In this document: positions 53,109 through 60,668 of the stretch, piece after piece
Position numbering within the stretch: position 1 is the stretch's first letter
How the letters are laid out: each line of letters begins with the position of its first letter
NCBI GenBank assembly: GCA_944375715.1
Contig: CALWAP010000006.1
Location: forward strand, 1-64,000
Direction: 5' to 3'
From: an uncultured Clostridia bacterium
Lineage (GTDB): Bacteria > Bacillota > Clostridia > Oscillospirales > Butyricicoccaceae
DNA length: 64,000 bases
Translations under genes and position numbers: made by a program
The notes under the pieces: model-generated
Seen by the model: the letters and a program-made list of their open reading frames with translations, nothing else
Told to the model about the DNA's origin: nothing
Databases searched by the model: none

Positions 53109-53224
53109 CCTTTCCCCGAATTGCGACCCAGCGCAGGCGGTCGCAATTCGGACGCGAGGAGCAGCGGAGCGTATGAGAGGCAGGCTGCACTTTTTAAGCC
53201 TGCCGCGAAGAATGCGGAACTTGC
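53109..53224. repeat. Two-hairpin repeat element, unit 2
   Basis: Near-identical copy of unit 1 (about 116 bp, differing at a few bases such as GTATGAGAGG for GTATGAAAGG), separated by a pyrimidine-rich 11-bp spacer. Confidence 0.85.
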
Positions 53225-53230
53225 GACGAG

Positions 53231-53263
53231 CGGGTGACCGGACTCGAACCGGTACGGCAACCC
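53231..53263 (-). pseudogene. tRNA-Leu 3' fragment (T arm and acceptor strand)
   Basis: Minus strand reads GTACCGGTTCGAGTCCGGTC then ACCCGC, i.e. variable-arm edge, T arm identical to that of the intact tRNA-Leu at 53553, and a different acceptor half. No matching 5' half is present, so it is a relic of another tRNA-Leu. Confidence 0.65.
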
Positions 53264-53353
53264 ACCCCATAAAAGCTGCGCTTTTCCGGGGGCCCCGATG
53301 ATTTATTCGCTCGGTAACACTCGTACCGGTTCATCTGCGTACTCGGAATACCA
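53264..53353. repeat. Intergenic repeat module 2, copy B
   Basis: Copy of the 52866-52972 module without the 23-bp insertion. It contains a 20-base match to the intact tRNA-Leu in opposite orientation (53313-53332 versus 53573-53592). Confidence 0.75.
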
Positions 53354-53437
53354 ACAGAAAAGGCACCCCAAAGGGTGCCTCTCTTTTTGGACATAGCAAC
53401 AGTATAGATGCCGGAGCTTCCAAGTTTGTACCCAAGC

Positions 53438-53550
53438 CCAAATCGAAGCCCAGCGCAGCGGGTTCGATTTGGAAAGGAGGAGCAAGGGAGCGGGTGGATG
53501 ACGCTTTTTTATATAAAAAAAGCGTCGGAGCAAAGCGGACTTTGCTCCGA
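53438..53550. repeat. Two-hairpin repeat element, divergent unit 3
   Basis: Same architecture as units 1 and 2 but with different stems: hairpin A CCAAATCGAA 53438-53447 / TTCGATTTGG 53463-53472 around the same CCAGCGCAG loop, core GAGGAGCAAGGGAGCG (53477-53492), hairpin B on GACGC/GCGTC (53500-53526), then an extra hairpin GGAGCAAAG/CTTTGCTCC (53527-53548) directly next to the tRNA. Confidence 0.75.
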
Positions 53551-53552
53551 CG

Positions 53553-53638
53553 TGGTGCCGGTGACCGGACTCGAACCGGTACGAGTGTTACCTCACGGGA
53601 TTTTAAGTCCCGGGCGTCTACCATTTCGCCACACCGGC
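53553..53638 (-). tRNA. tRNA-Leu (anticodon UAA)
   Basis: 86 bases on minus including an encoded CCA (plus TGG 53553-53555). The acceptor stem GCCGGTG/CACCGGC pairs fully with discriminator A. The anticodon stem CCCGG/GGGA-type region frames ACTTAAAAT, giving anticodon TAA. A long variable arm (GTGAGGTAACACTC) marks a class II tRNA, and the T arm is CCGGTTCGAGTCCGG. Decodes UUA and UUG. Confidence 0.95.
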
Positions 53639-53655
53639 AGAAACGAACACAAAAA

Positions 53656-53684
53656 AGTATATATCATTTCTCTCTGCCCGTCAA
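53656..53684 (-). promoter_or_regulatory. tRNA-Leu promoter
   Basis: Minus strand: -35 TTGACG (53679-53684), 17 bp, -10 TATACT (53656-53661), 18 bp before the tRNA 5' end. Confidence 0.8.
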
Positions 53685-53792
53685 GGTGCTTTAAGGCGGA
53701 TACTGCCGAAGGGTGCAATTTTGGATACCCGCAAAGGCAATCCCTTAACGCAATGGCCGTAAAACACGGAATGGTGAGCGCGTATACGCGCC

Positions 53793-55673
53793 CTATTTGC
53801 CGAAATGCGAAAAATAGTCGTGCTTCATGAAATACTCAAGGCAGAGGAAATCGTTATATACGGCAGCCGTTTGCTCATCGGGGTAAGCCGTCAGCTGGCC
53901 TGTTTCCCTGAGCCTTATAAGCCCCGAGGAGTTTATGACATCGATACTTTGGTAAACATCGCTTGCATACTGCATATATGCGCTGCCCCGGTACCCGCAT
54001 TCCTCAAACAGCCTGTTCATCAAAAAGCAGGGGCTCATGTCGCCGCCGTCGCCCTGGAAATCTGCCGAAAGGGTCTCTTTTGCGCTGTCGTTTGCCCATA
54101 TGACATAGGGGGTGCAGTAATAATTGTAAAAGCCCTCGGTCGTACCCCTGTCCAGCGATACCCCTATTTCCTCGAAAACAAACGAATTGTCCCCCAGCCA
54201 GGGATTGTGGTCGCCGAAAATGACCACCGCCGTGGGGTAGGGGCTTTCCCGCAGGCTCTCTATGAGGTTTTCGATCGCCCTGTCGGTCATGTCAATCCCC
54301 AGGAAATAGTTGTTTAAGATATTGTAGGCTTCAAAAGAATACCCCTTGGTCACGACATACTCCCTCGACGGGTCATAAAGATAATCGGAGGCATAGGGGC
54401 CGTGGTTCTGGTACGTCACCGAGAAATTGAAATAATTCTCCCCGTTTTCCACAGCCTGTTGATAAAGCCCCAGGATATCCTCAAAGAACTCCATATCCTC
54501 CATGAGATATGTGCCGTCGGTTTTGTACCTGTCCTCAAAGAAATAATAATTTTCAAAACCGAAATATTCGGCCACATTGCGCCTGTTGTAAAACCAATCG
54601 TAACCCGGGTGGCCGCCCTCGACGGTATAGCCCTGGGACGCCATATAGGAGGCGTAGGTCGGTATGCTCTTTCGGTACTGCGTCATGTTGGGATAGCCCG
54701 TTATAAACGACCGCTCGGTGTCTATCGTGCCGCCGGCGAATATATTTGTCACCAGCCTGCCCGAAATGCTCTCTTTTTGCAGCTTGTGGAAATATTCATA
54801 GGGGTCGTTTACAAATGTCAGCGTGTCAAAGGAGGAAAAATCGTTGTAGGCCTCCAGCATTATGGCGATTATGTTTATCTTTTTATCCTCGGGAATTACC
54901 CCGTCCTCATACCCGGAGAGCATGCTTGCGGCTTCATCCTCGTCATAACCCTCGGGAGGCAGCTCGACGGCGCTTTCGGCGCTGTGGAGGAAAGGGTAGA
55001 CAAAGCCCCTGGAAATAAACTGATCTTTGTCAGACCACTGACTCAAAAACCAGGCGTTGCGCTCGATATTTTCACTCGAGGAATAGATATCGCCGTTGAG
55101 ATAAAGCCCGAAAAAGGCCAGCGCCGCAAGCGCCAGGGACAAAACAAGCCCCGCAAGCCTTTTTACGCCCCTGACCCTGAGCTTTGCAAAAAACACCGAA
55201 ACCAAAAACCCCGCAAGGCAGCACAGAAGGCACAGCACAACGGGCAGGGTAAGGGATATCTCGTAATTGCCCACCATGTCCGCAGCCTCCGACACAAGGG
55301 TTATATCGGCCGCCAGCAGGGGGTCGTTGCGCAGCATTATCTTATAATAGTTGACAAGGGAGGGCAGCATGACGAAAGCAAAGGAGCCCAAAACCCCGCC
55401 CCAGACCCTGCCGAAGGCAAAAAAGAAAACACCGGCCAAAAGCAGGCAGGGGACAAGGTTTAAAAAAAGCAGCAGGGGGGATTTGATATAGGAAATCAAA
55501 AGGGGCAGCCAATATTCGCAGCCGTGGGAGGCAAGGTAAAGGCTTAAAAGCCCCAGACCCATGCTCCACAGGAAAAGGAAAAGGGCGCACCGGACCAAAA
55601 CGCCCTTTTTCCTTCCGCCTTCCAGGCTGTCCCAGCTTGCGCGGGCAGTATTTATGATATCCTTAAAACTCAT
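53793..55673 (-). CDS. LtaS-like membrane sulfatase/phosphoglycerol transferase
   Basis: Alkaline-phosphatase-superfamily enzyme of the LtaS/MdoB group: transfers glycerophosphate from phosphatidylglycerol to a wall polymer outside the membrane. 626 residues: five N-terminal transmembrane helices (about 25-190), then the extracellular sulfatase domain with 'INIIAIMLEAYNDFSS' (metal Glu), the catalytic Thr region 'AGGTIDTERSFITGYP', 'GGHPGYDWFYNRRNVAEYFGF', and metal ligands in 'VTYQNHGPY' and 'VVIFGDHNPWLG'. The start is placed at ATG 55673 behind AAGGATATGG. The polymer made (lipoteichoic-acid-like or other) is not known. Confidence 0.92.
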   Translation of the reverse strand: MSFKDIINTARASWDSLEGGRKKGVLVRCALFLFLWSMGLGLLSLYLASHGCEYWLPLLISYIKSPLLLFLNLVPCLLLAGVFFFAFGRVWGGVLGSFAFVMLPSLVNYYKIMLRNDPLLAADITLVSEAADMVGNYEISLTLPVVLCLLCCLAGFLVSVFFAKLRVRGVKRLAGLVLSLALAALAFFGLYLNGDIYSSSENIERNAWFLSQWSDKDQFISRGFVYPFLHSAESAVELPPEGYDEDEAASMLSGYEDGVIPEDKKINIIAIMLEAYNDFSSFDTLTFVNDPYEYFHKLQKESISGRLVTNIFAGGTIDTERSFITGYPNMTQYRKSIPTYASYMASQGYTVEGGHPGYDWFYNRRNVAEYFGFENYYFFEDRYKTDGTYLMEDMEFFEDILGLYQQAVENGENYFNFSVTYQNHGPYASDYLYDPSREYVVTKGYSFEAYNILNNYFLGIDMTDRAIENLIESLRESPYPTAVVIFGDHNPWLGDNSFVFEEIGVSLDRGTTEGFYNYYCTPYVIWANDSAKETLSADFQGDGGDMSPCFLMNRLFEECGYRGSAYMQYASDVYQSIDVINSSGLIRLRETGQLTAYPDEQTAAVYNDFLCLEYFMKHDYFSHFGK

Positions 55674-55751
55674 CCGACCATATCCTTTATGCGGTTTCAT
55701 AAAAATACATATATAGAAGTATATTATACCCCCATTTTTCCCAAAGTCAAC

Positions 55752-55784
55752 AAAAGGGCGGCCGCCTTGCGGCAGCCGCCCTTT
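55752..55784 (-). terminator. selAB terminator
   Basis: AAAGGGCGGC (55753-55762) and GCCGCCCTTT (55775-55784) arms with further GC pairing inside; T4 follows on minus. Confidence 0.8.
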
Positions 55785-55792
55785 AACAAGGC

Positions 55793-57685
55793 TCAGGCCC
55801 TTATCCTGCCTTCGCCCTTCATTTTTGTTATCCTGGCTTTGTCGAAACTCTCCAAAAGGGCCACGGCATATTTGCGCGATGTGCCCAAAGCGTCCCTGAA
55901 CTCGCCCAAGGTGACCTGGCCCTTTTGGTCGATTATCGAAAGGGCCTTTTCCTTTGCCTCGCCGTAAAGCCCGGCATCCATGTTTATCTGGGCGTCCAGC
56001 CTGACAAGCGCGCCCGAGGCGACCATGGCCTCTAAAACCTGGGAGGCCTGCTTGCTGCCGCTCTGGGCAATTACATCGTCGGTGGCGGGGGGAGTATAGC
56101 CGGCCTTTTTGTAAATGGCCGATATTTCCTCCATCAGCTTCCGGAGCTTTTCGCCGGCCTCGACCTTGAAGGAACTGAGGGACACAAGCCCCGCCTGTTC
56201 CTTTAAACTGCCCGAGGAAATAAAGTAATTTATAAGGCTGTCCATGTCGGATATCTTTATATCGGCCAAAAGGCGGGACCGCAGCTCCTCCCGCTTCATG
56301 CCGCCCCTTAACGGGTTTGCCTTGTGATAGGCCGAAAGCGTGGAAACGGCCTGCCGCCTTATCTTTTTGACATACTCCATGTCAAGGCAGATATCCCTCC
56401 CTATCATAACGGCCTTTCCTTCCTTTTCCAAAGCGCCTGCCTGCTCTTTTGTCTCTTCAAGGGTAAAGGAAGCCAGGACGGCTATTTCCGAAACAGGGGT
56501 CCAGAACCTGCTGTGCTCCGAAATAAGGGCCGAAACTATCTCCTTTTTGTCGCCTTTGTGCTTTATCTCCATGACCGAAAGGGCCTTTTTGTCACCCCTG
56601 CGGTGCTTTAAGGGGCAGGGGTCCAAAATCTCGCCGCCTCCCACCGTTTCCACCGGGGAATAGAACCTGACGACAAACCTGTCGCCCCTTTTGGCGGCAA
56701 AGCTCTCCTCCAGCCTCAGCTGGGCATAACAGCTTTCGCCGGGGTGCAGGACCTCCCTGTCCATCAAAATGACCTTGGAAAGGATCTCCCTGGCGCCGTG
56801 GTAAAGGTGCACGCGGCTTCCCGTTTTGATATCCCTCATGCCCTCTTTAAGGCAGCTTAAATAAACATCGGCCATCATCGAAGGCACCATGCTGCCCGGA
56901 GCGGCTATTACCTCGCCCCTTTCGATGTCCTCCCTTTTGATTCCGGCCAGGTTGACGGCCACCCTCTGGCCGCCGTAGGCCTCCTTGACATCCTTGGAAT
57001 GTACCTGTATGCTCCTGGCTCGGGTCGAAAGCCCCGAGGGGTAAAGGGTTATCTCGTCCCCCTCTTTCAAAGTGCCCTCGATAAGGGTGCCCGTTATGAC
57101 CGTGCCGAAGCCGCCCAGGGTAAAGACCCTGTCGGCAGGCAGCCTGAAGGGCCTTGAAAGGTCCTTGCCGCCCGAATGTGCGGCCAGCTCCATAAGCTTT
57201 GCCTTGAGCTCGTCAAGCCCCATGCCCGTAAAGGCCGAAACCGCAACCATGTCGGCCCCTTCCAAAAAGGTGCCGCTGACGGCCTCCTTTATATCGTCCT
57301 TGACCAGCTCGACCCAATCGGGCTCCACCGTATCGCACTTTGTTATGACTATTATGCCGCGGGGGATGTTGAGAAGGGAAAGTATGCTCAGATGCTCCCT
57401 GGTCTGGGGCATGACCCCTTCATCGGCCGCCACTATCAGCATGGCTATGTCTATGCCTCCGGCGCCGGCCAGCATATTCCTTATAAACCGCTCGTGCCCC
57501 GGCACATCGACTATGCCGGCCACCGTGCCGTCTGGCAGCTTTAAGGAGGCAAAGCCCAGCTCGATGGTTATGCCCCTTTTCTTTTCCTCGGCCAGGCGGT
57601 CGGTGTCTATGCCCGTCAGGGCCTTTATGAGGCAGGTCTTGCCGTGGTCGACATGGCCTGCCGTACCGATTATGACATGGTTCAT
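55793..57685 (-). CDS. selB: Selenocysteine-specific elongation factor SelB
   Basis: GTPase that carries Sec-tRNA(Sec) to UGA codons marked by a SECIS hairpin. The 630-residue protein opens with the G domain 'IIGTAGHVDHGKTCLIKALTGIDTDRLAEEKKRGITIELGFA' (G1 and switch I), 'DVPGHERF' (G3) and 'VITKCDTV' (G4), followed by two beta barrels, an SelB-specific barrel and C-terminal winged-helix repeats (about 370-630) that bind SECIS RNA. The start overlaps the selA stop (TAATG). Confidence 0.96.
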   Translation of the reverse strand: MNHVIIGTAGHVDHGKTCLIKALTGIDTDRLAEEKKRGITIELGFASLKLPDGTVAGIVDVPGHERFIRNMLAGAGGIDIAMLIVAADEGVMPQTREHLSILSLLNIPRGIIVITKCDTVEPDWVELVKDDIKEAVSGTFLEGADMVAVSAFTGMGLDELKAKLMELAAHSGGKDLSRPFRLPADRVFTLGGFGTVITGTLIEGTLKEGDEITLYPSGLSTRARSIQVHSKDVKEAYGGQRVAVNLAGIKREDIERGEVIAAPGSMVPSMMADVYLSCLKEGMRDIKTGSRVHLYHGAREILSKVILMDREVLHPGESCYAQLRLEESFAAKRGDRFVVRFYSPVETVGGGEILDPCPLKHRRGDKKALSVMEIKHKGDKKEIVSALISEHSRFWTPVSEIAVLASFTLEETKEQAGALEKEGKAVMIGRDICLDMEYVKKIRRQAVSTLSAYHKANPLRGGMKREELRSRLLADIKISDMDSLINYFISSGSLKEQAGLVSLSSFKVEAGEKLRKLMEEISAIYKKAGYTPPATDDVIAQSGSKQASQVLEAMVASGALVRLDAQINMDAGLYGEAKEKALSIIDQKGQVTLGEFRDALGTSRKYAVALLESFDKARITKMKGEGRIRA

Positions 57686-59064
57686 TATTTACCTCCGCAT
57701 ATTTCCTTCAAAGCCGCGGCTATCTTAAGCTCGTCCCCCTCCAAAAGGGTCCTTACGTCAAAGACGACCTTATCCTTTATTATGCGGCAGATTATGCTGT
57801 GCTCCCGCCTGAGCCTTTCCTCCAAAAGGGCGGCCGACATATCCTTTGCCTGCACCTCGACGGCCCTGGTCTCTATGAACTCGGAAGGCACCGAGCCTCC
57901 GCCCACCTGGCTTTTTTCCCGCATCACGGCGCACCAGAGGGAAGGCGCCTCCTCCAAAAGCCCGGCCAGCTCCTTGGCCTTTTTGTCAAGCTCGGGCACC
58001 GTGCGGCGTATCATGCCGATGGCCGGCACGGACATTTCGCCCCCCTCGCTGAGATAGCACCTGAGGGTCTCCTCCAAAGCGGCAAAGGTCATCTTGTCGA
58101 CCCTGAAGGCCCTTGTCAGGGGGTTTTTCTTCATCTTTTCGATATATTCCTTTTTGCCTACGATTATGCCGGCCTGGGGGCCGCCCAGAAGCTTGTCGCC
58201 GCTGAAGGATACGACGTCGGCCCCGCTCCTGACGGCCGGCTTTACCATAGGCTCGTCAAATATCCCGGCTTCCGCCAGGGAACACATAAGCCCGCTGCCC
58301 AGGTCGTAAATGACGGGGACTCCGTGTGCATGGCCTATTTCCACCATTTCCTCCAAGGATACCTCCTCGGTAAAGCCGGTCACCTTGAAGTTGCTGGTGT
58401 GGACCTTTAAAAGCACGCCGGTATTCTCGTTTATGGCGTTTATATAATCATAGGCGTGGGTCTTGTTGGTGGTGCCCACCTCCCGCAGAATGCCGCCGCT
58501 CTGCTCCATTATCTCGGGTACGCGGAAAGCGCCCCCTATCTCCACAAGCTCGCCGCGGGAGACAATGGCCTCCCTGCCCTTGACCATCGTCGAAAGCACC
58601 AGCATGACGGCGGCGGCGTTGTTGTTGACCACCATGGCGCTTTCGGCCCCCGTGACGCGGCACAGGAGCTTTTCGATGTGGCTGTAACGGGAGCCGCGCT
58701 GGCCCTTTTCGATGTCATACTCGAGGTTTGTATAGCTCCTGGCGGCATGATAGGCCGCCATGGCGGCCCTTTCGCACAAAACGGCCCTGCCCAGGTTGGT
58801 GTGCAGCACGACGCCCGTGGCGTTTACGACGGTGTGCAGGTGGGGGGCATAGATCTCCCCGAGCCTTTTTTCGACCATATCGGCCATAGCCTCAGGGGAA
58901 ATGTCGGCGTCGCCCCCCGAAAGCAATGCCGCCCTTGTCTCGTCAACACACTCCCTGACGCAGGAGAGCACCATGTCCTTGCCGTATTTGTCCCAAAGAT
59001 GTGAAAGGCTTTCGCCCAAAGCGTCGACCCTGGGCAGGCCTCTGAGTTTTGCTTTATTGTCCAT
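57685..59064 (-). CDS. selA: L-seryl-tRNA(Sec) selenium transferase SelA
   Basis: PLP enzyme that converts Ser-tRNA(Sec) to Sec-tRNA(Sec) with selenophosphate. 459 residues; family marks are 'VVNATGVVLHTNLGRAVL', 'YTNLEYDIEKGQRGSRYSHIE', 'VVNNNAAAVML', and the PLP-lysine loop 'SFSGDKLLGGPQAGIIVGKK' (about 285-304). The start is ATG 59064, in front of AATGATAAGG and GAGGAA; a TTG six codons upstream is an alternative. selD and the tRNA-Sec gene (selC) are not in this window. Confidence 0.96.
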   Translation of the reverse strand: MDNKAKLRGLPRVDALGESLSHLWDKYGKDMVLSCVRECVDETRAALLSGGDADISPEAMADMVEKRLGEIYAPHLHTVVNATGVVLHTNLGRAVLCERAAMAAYHAARSYTNLEYDIEKGQRGSRYSHIEKLLCRVTGAESAMVVNNNAAAVMLVLSTMVKGREAIVSRGELVEIGGAFRVPEIMEQSGGILREVGTTNKTHAYDYINAINENTGVLLKVHTSNFKVTGFTEEVSLEEMVEIGHAHGVPVIYDLGSGLMCSLAEAGIFDEPMVKPAVRSGADVVSFSGDKLLGGPQAGIIVGKKEYIEKMKKNPLTRAFRVDKMTFAALEETLRCYLSEGGEMSVPAIGMIRRTVPELDKKAKELAGLLEEAPSLWCAVMREKSQVGGGSVPSEFIETRAVEVQAKDMSAALLEERLRREHSIICRIIKDKVVFDVRTLLEGDELKIAAALKEICGGK

Positions 59065-59141
59065 ATCCTTATCATTCCTCAAATATATTTTTTTACCCTA
59101 TACACCGTATTATATATTTGATTTGTCCCTTATTGCAAGAC

Positions 59142-59168
59142 AAAAAAGCGCCCCTTTGCAAGGGGCGC
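59142..59168 (-). terminator. Terminator of the FAH-family gene
   Basis: GCGCCCCTT and AAGGGGCGC arms; T6 on the minus strand (A6 at 59142-59147). Confidence 0.85.
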
Positions 59169-59202
59169 CCAAATATAGATTTTTCCTATAAGAAAGCTCA
59201 AA

Positions 59203-60051
59203 TCATTCTTCAACAGTGTTCTCAAGGCATCCTATCTGCCCGACATAAACCGAAACCCTGTCCCCCTTTTTAAGCCAATCCCTCTTGCCCTCGGGCCTGC
59301 CGCTTATGACCCCCGACGGCGTGCCCGTCAGGATAAGGTCGCCGGGGCGGAGGGTCATTATTTTCGATATATAGCTGACAAGGAAGGGGATGGGGAATAT
59401 CATCTCGGAGCTTTGGGCCTTCTGCCGAAGCTCGCCGTTTTTATATCCCTCCAGCGTCATGGCGTCATAGCTTACGCTGTCTGCGGTCAGTATGCAGGGC
59501 CCCAGGGGGCAGAATGTGTCGCTGCCCTTGCCCTGGGTCCATTGGCCCGTGCGGCTTTGAAGGTCCCTGGCCGTTATGTCATTGGCAAGGGTATAGCCGA
59601 AAACATAGCTGAGGGCCTTTTCCTCGGGCACATCCCTGCATTCTTTCCCGATAACCACGGCTATCTCGGCCTCGTAGTCGTGCATGGACGAAGCACTGCA
59701 CAGCCTGACAGGGCCGTTATGGGGCGTAAGGGCGTTATTAAACTTGCCGAAGATGACGGGGTAGGGGGGAAGCCCGGCGCTTTTTTCAAACTCCTCGATA
59801 TGGGGCTTGTAATTTAATCCGATACAGAGTATCTTCTCGGGGCGGGCAACGGGGGTAAGGAACCTTACGCTTTGGGGCGCAAGGGTGCTTTGCCCCTCGG
59901 CCAGCTTTTCAATGACGCCTAAGGCGTCAAGCCCCATGGCCTCCTCCATGGTTTGGGGGGCGCCGGGGATCAGGCTCAGGTCGACAATGCCCTCATCCTT
60001 CCAAAGGCCCAGGCAGGGCCTGCCGTCCCTTTCAAACATAAGCAGTTTCAT
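59203..60051 (-). CDS. Fumarylacetoacetate hydrolase (FAH) family protein
   Basis: Mg2+-dependent hydrolase or decarboxylase acting on C-C bonds of oxo-acids; the group includes acylpyruvases and 2-hydroxyhepta-dienedioate isomerases. The 282 residues have the short N-terminal domain and the FAH core: 'ILCIGLNYKPHIEEFEKSAGLPPYPVIFGKFNNA', metal ligands in 'DYEAEIAVVIGKECRD', then 'GYTLANDITARDLQSRTGQWTQGKGSDTF' and 'GDLILTGTPSGV'. The start is ATG 60051, with AAAGGAGC eight bases before. Monocistronic. Confidence 0.93.
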   Translation of the reverse strand: MKLLMFERDGRPCLGLWKDEGIVDLSLIPGAPQTMEEAMGLDALGVIEKLAEGQSTLAPQSVRFLTPVARPEKILCIGLNYKPHIEEFEKSAGLPPYPVIFGKFNNALTPHNGPVRLCSASSMHDYEAEIAVVIGKECRDVPEEKALSYVFGYTLANDITARDLQSRTGQWTQGKGSDTFCPLGPCILTADSVSYDAMTLEGYKNGELRQKAQSSEMIFPIPFLVSYISKIMTLRPGDLILTGTPSGVISGRPEGKRDWLKKGDRVSVYVGQIGCLENTVEE

Positions 60052-60120
60052 GTTTTCCGCTCCTTTCAATTACACGATGTTTCATCGGTTCCCGCAAAAC
60101 ACGCCGTCTTTTTCATTTCT

Positions 60121-60150
60121 TTGACATTTTACGACCGATTTTCATATAAC
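60121..60150 (+). promoter_or_regulatory. Promoter of the convergent short gene at 60.2 kb
   Basis: -35 TTGACA (60121-60126), 18 bp, -10 TATAAC (60145-60150). A tandem repeat TTTCCGGGAT (two copies, 60173-60192) lies between transcript start and ribosome site and may be an operator. Confidence 0.65.
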
Positions 60151-60218
60151 GCGAACAATATATTCATGGAAATTTCCGGGATTTTCCGGGATAATCTTCC
60201 TTGAAGGAGGATAACCCA

Positions 60219-60668
60219 ATGTTTGATGACCGCACAGGCAGGCGTATGCCGGGCTTCTGCCTGGCGGTCAACCTTATGCCGGTGCCGGGAACAGACCCGT
60301 CGGCCCTGCTGCGGGAGATAGCAGCGCAGACCCGGTCCATCTTTGCGGCCTTTTGTACGACCTGCTTTGACAGACCTTTATTCGGGCGCTTTGAGGGAAT
60401 CGACCATGGATATGTCCCTGAGCTTTCCGGTCATGACCAGGCTGACAAACAGGGAAAAGAGCATCGTCAGCCCCAGGGAATAGACATAGCTTTGGGGCTC
60501 TATGACCCTGCCGAACATTACCATGTCGACCTCGGCCGTTCTGGCCACAAATGCGTGGAGCAGCTTGCCGGCAAACAGCCCGAATATGCCGCCTATAAAG
60601 GAGAGCATATTGGTTTCCCTGAGGACATAGGCCGATACCTCGGAGGGGTAAAATCCCAGAACCTTTAG
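60219..60668 (+). CDS. Short hypothetical protein overlapping the FtsX gene end antisense
   Basis: Not recognised. Promoter, a perfect AAGGAGG (60204-60210) and ATG 60219 all support translation. The first 53 residues ('MFDDRTGRRMPGFCLAVNLM', then 'PVPGTDPSALLREIAAQTRS') look protein-like. From codon 54 on, the frame runs antisense to the end of the big FtsX-type permease gene for 291 bp and is composed of unlikely sequence (Gln/Gly/His-rich). The simplest reading is an originally longer gene that lost its 3' part by rearrangement; a true convergent overlap is the alternative. No terminator separates the two genes. Confidence 0.45.
   Translation: MFDDRTGRRMPGFCLAVNLMPVPGTDPSALLREIAAQTRSIFAAFCTTCFDRPLFGRFEGIDHGYVPELSGHDQADKQGKEHRQPQGIDIALGLYDPAEHYHVDLGRSGHKCVEQLAGKQPEYAAYKGEHIGFPEDIGRYLGGVKSQNL

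Noticed and set aside
52944-53301. Several 60-110 codon frames in the repeat region
   Set aside because: They translate the hairpin repeats in every frame (the same peptide pattern twice), have no ribosome sites, and follow palindromes rather than codon use.
53408-53830. 140-codon plus-strand frame across tRNA-Leu
   Set aside because: It reads through the antisense of a functional tRNA and repeat unit 3, so it is not a gene.
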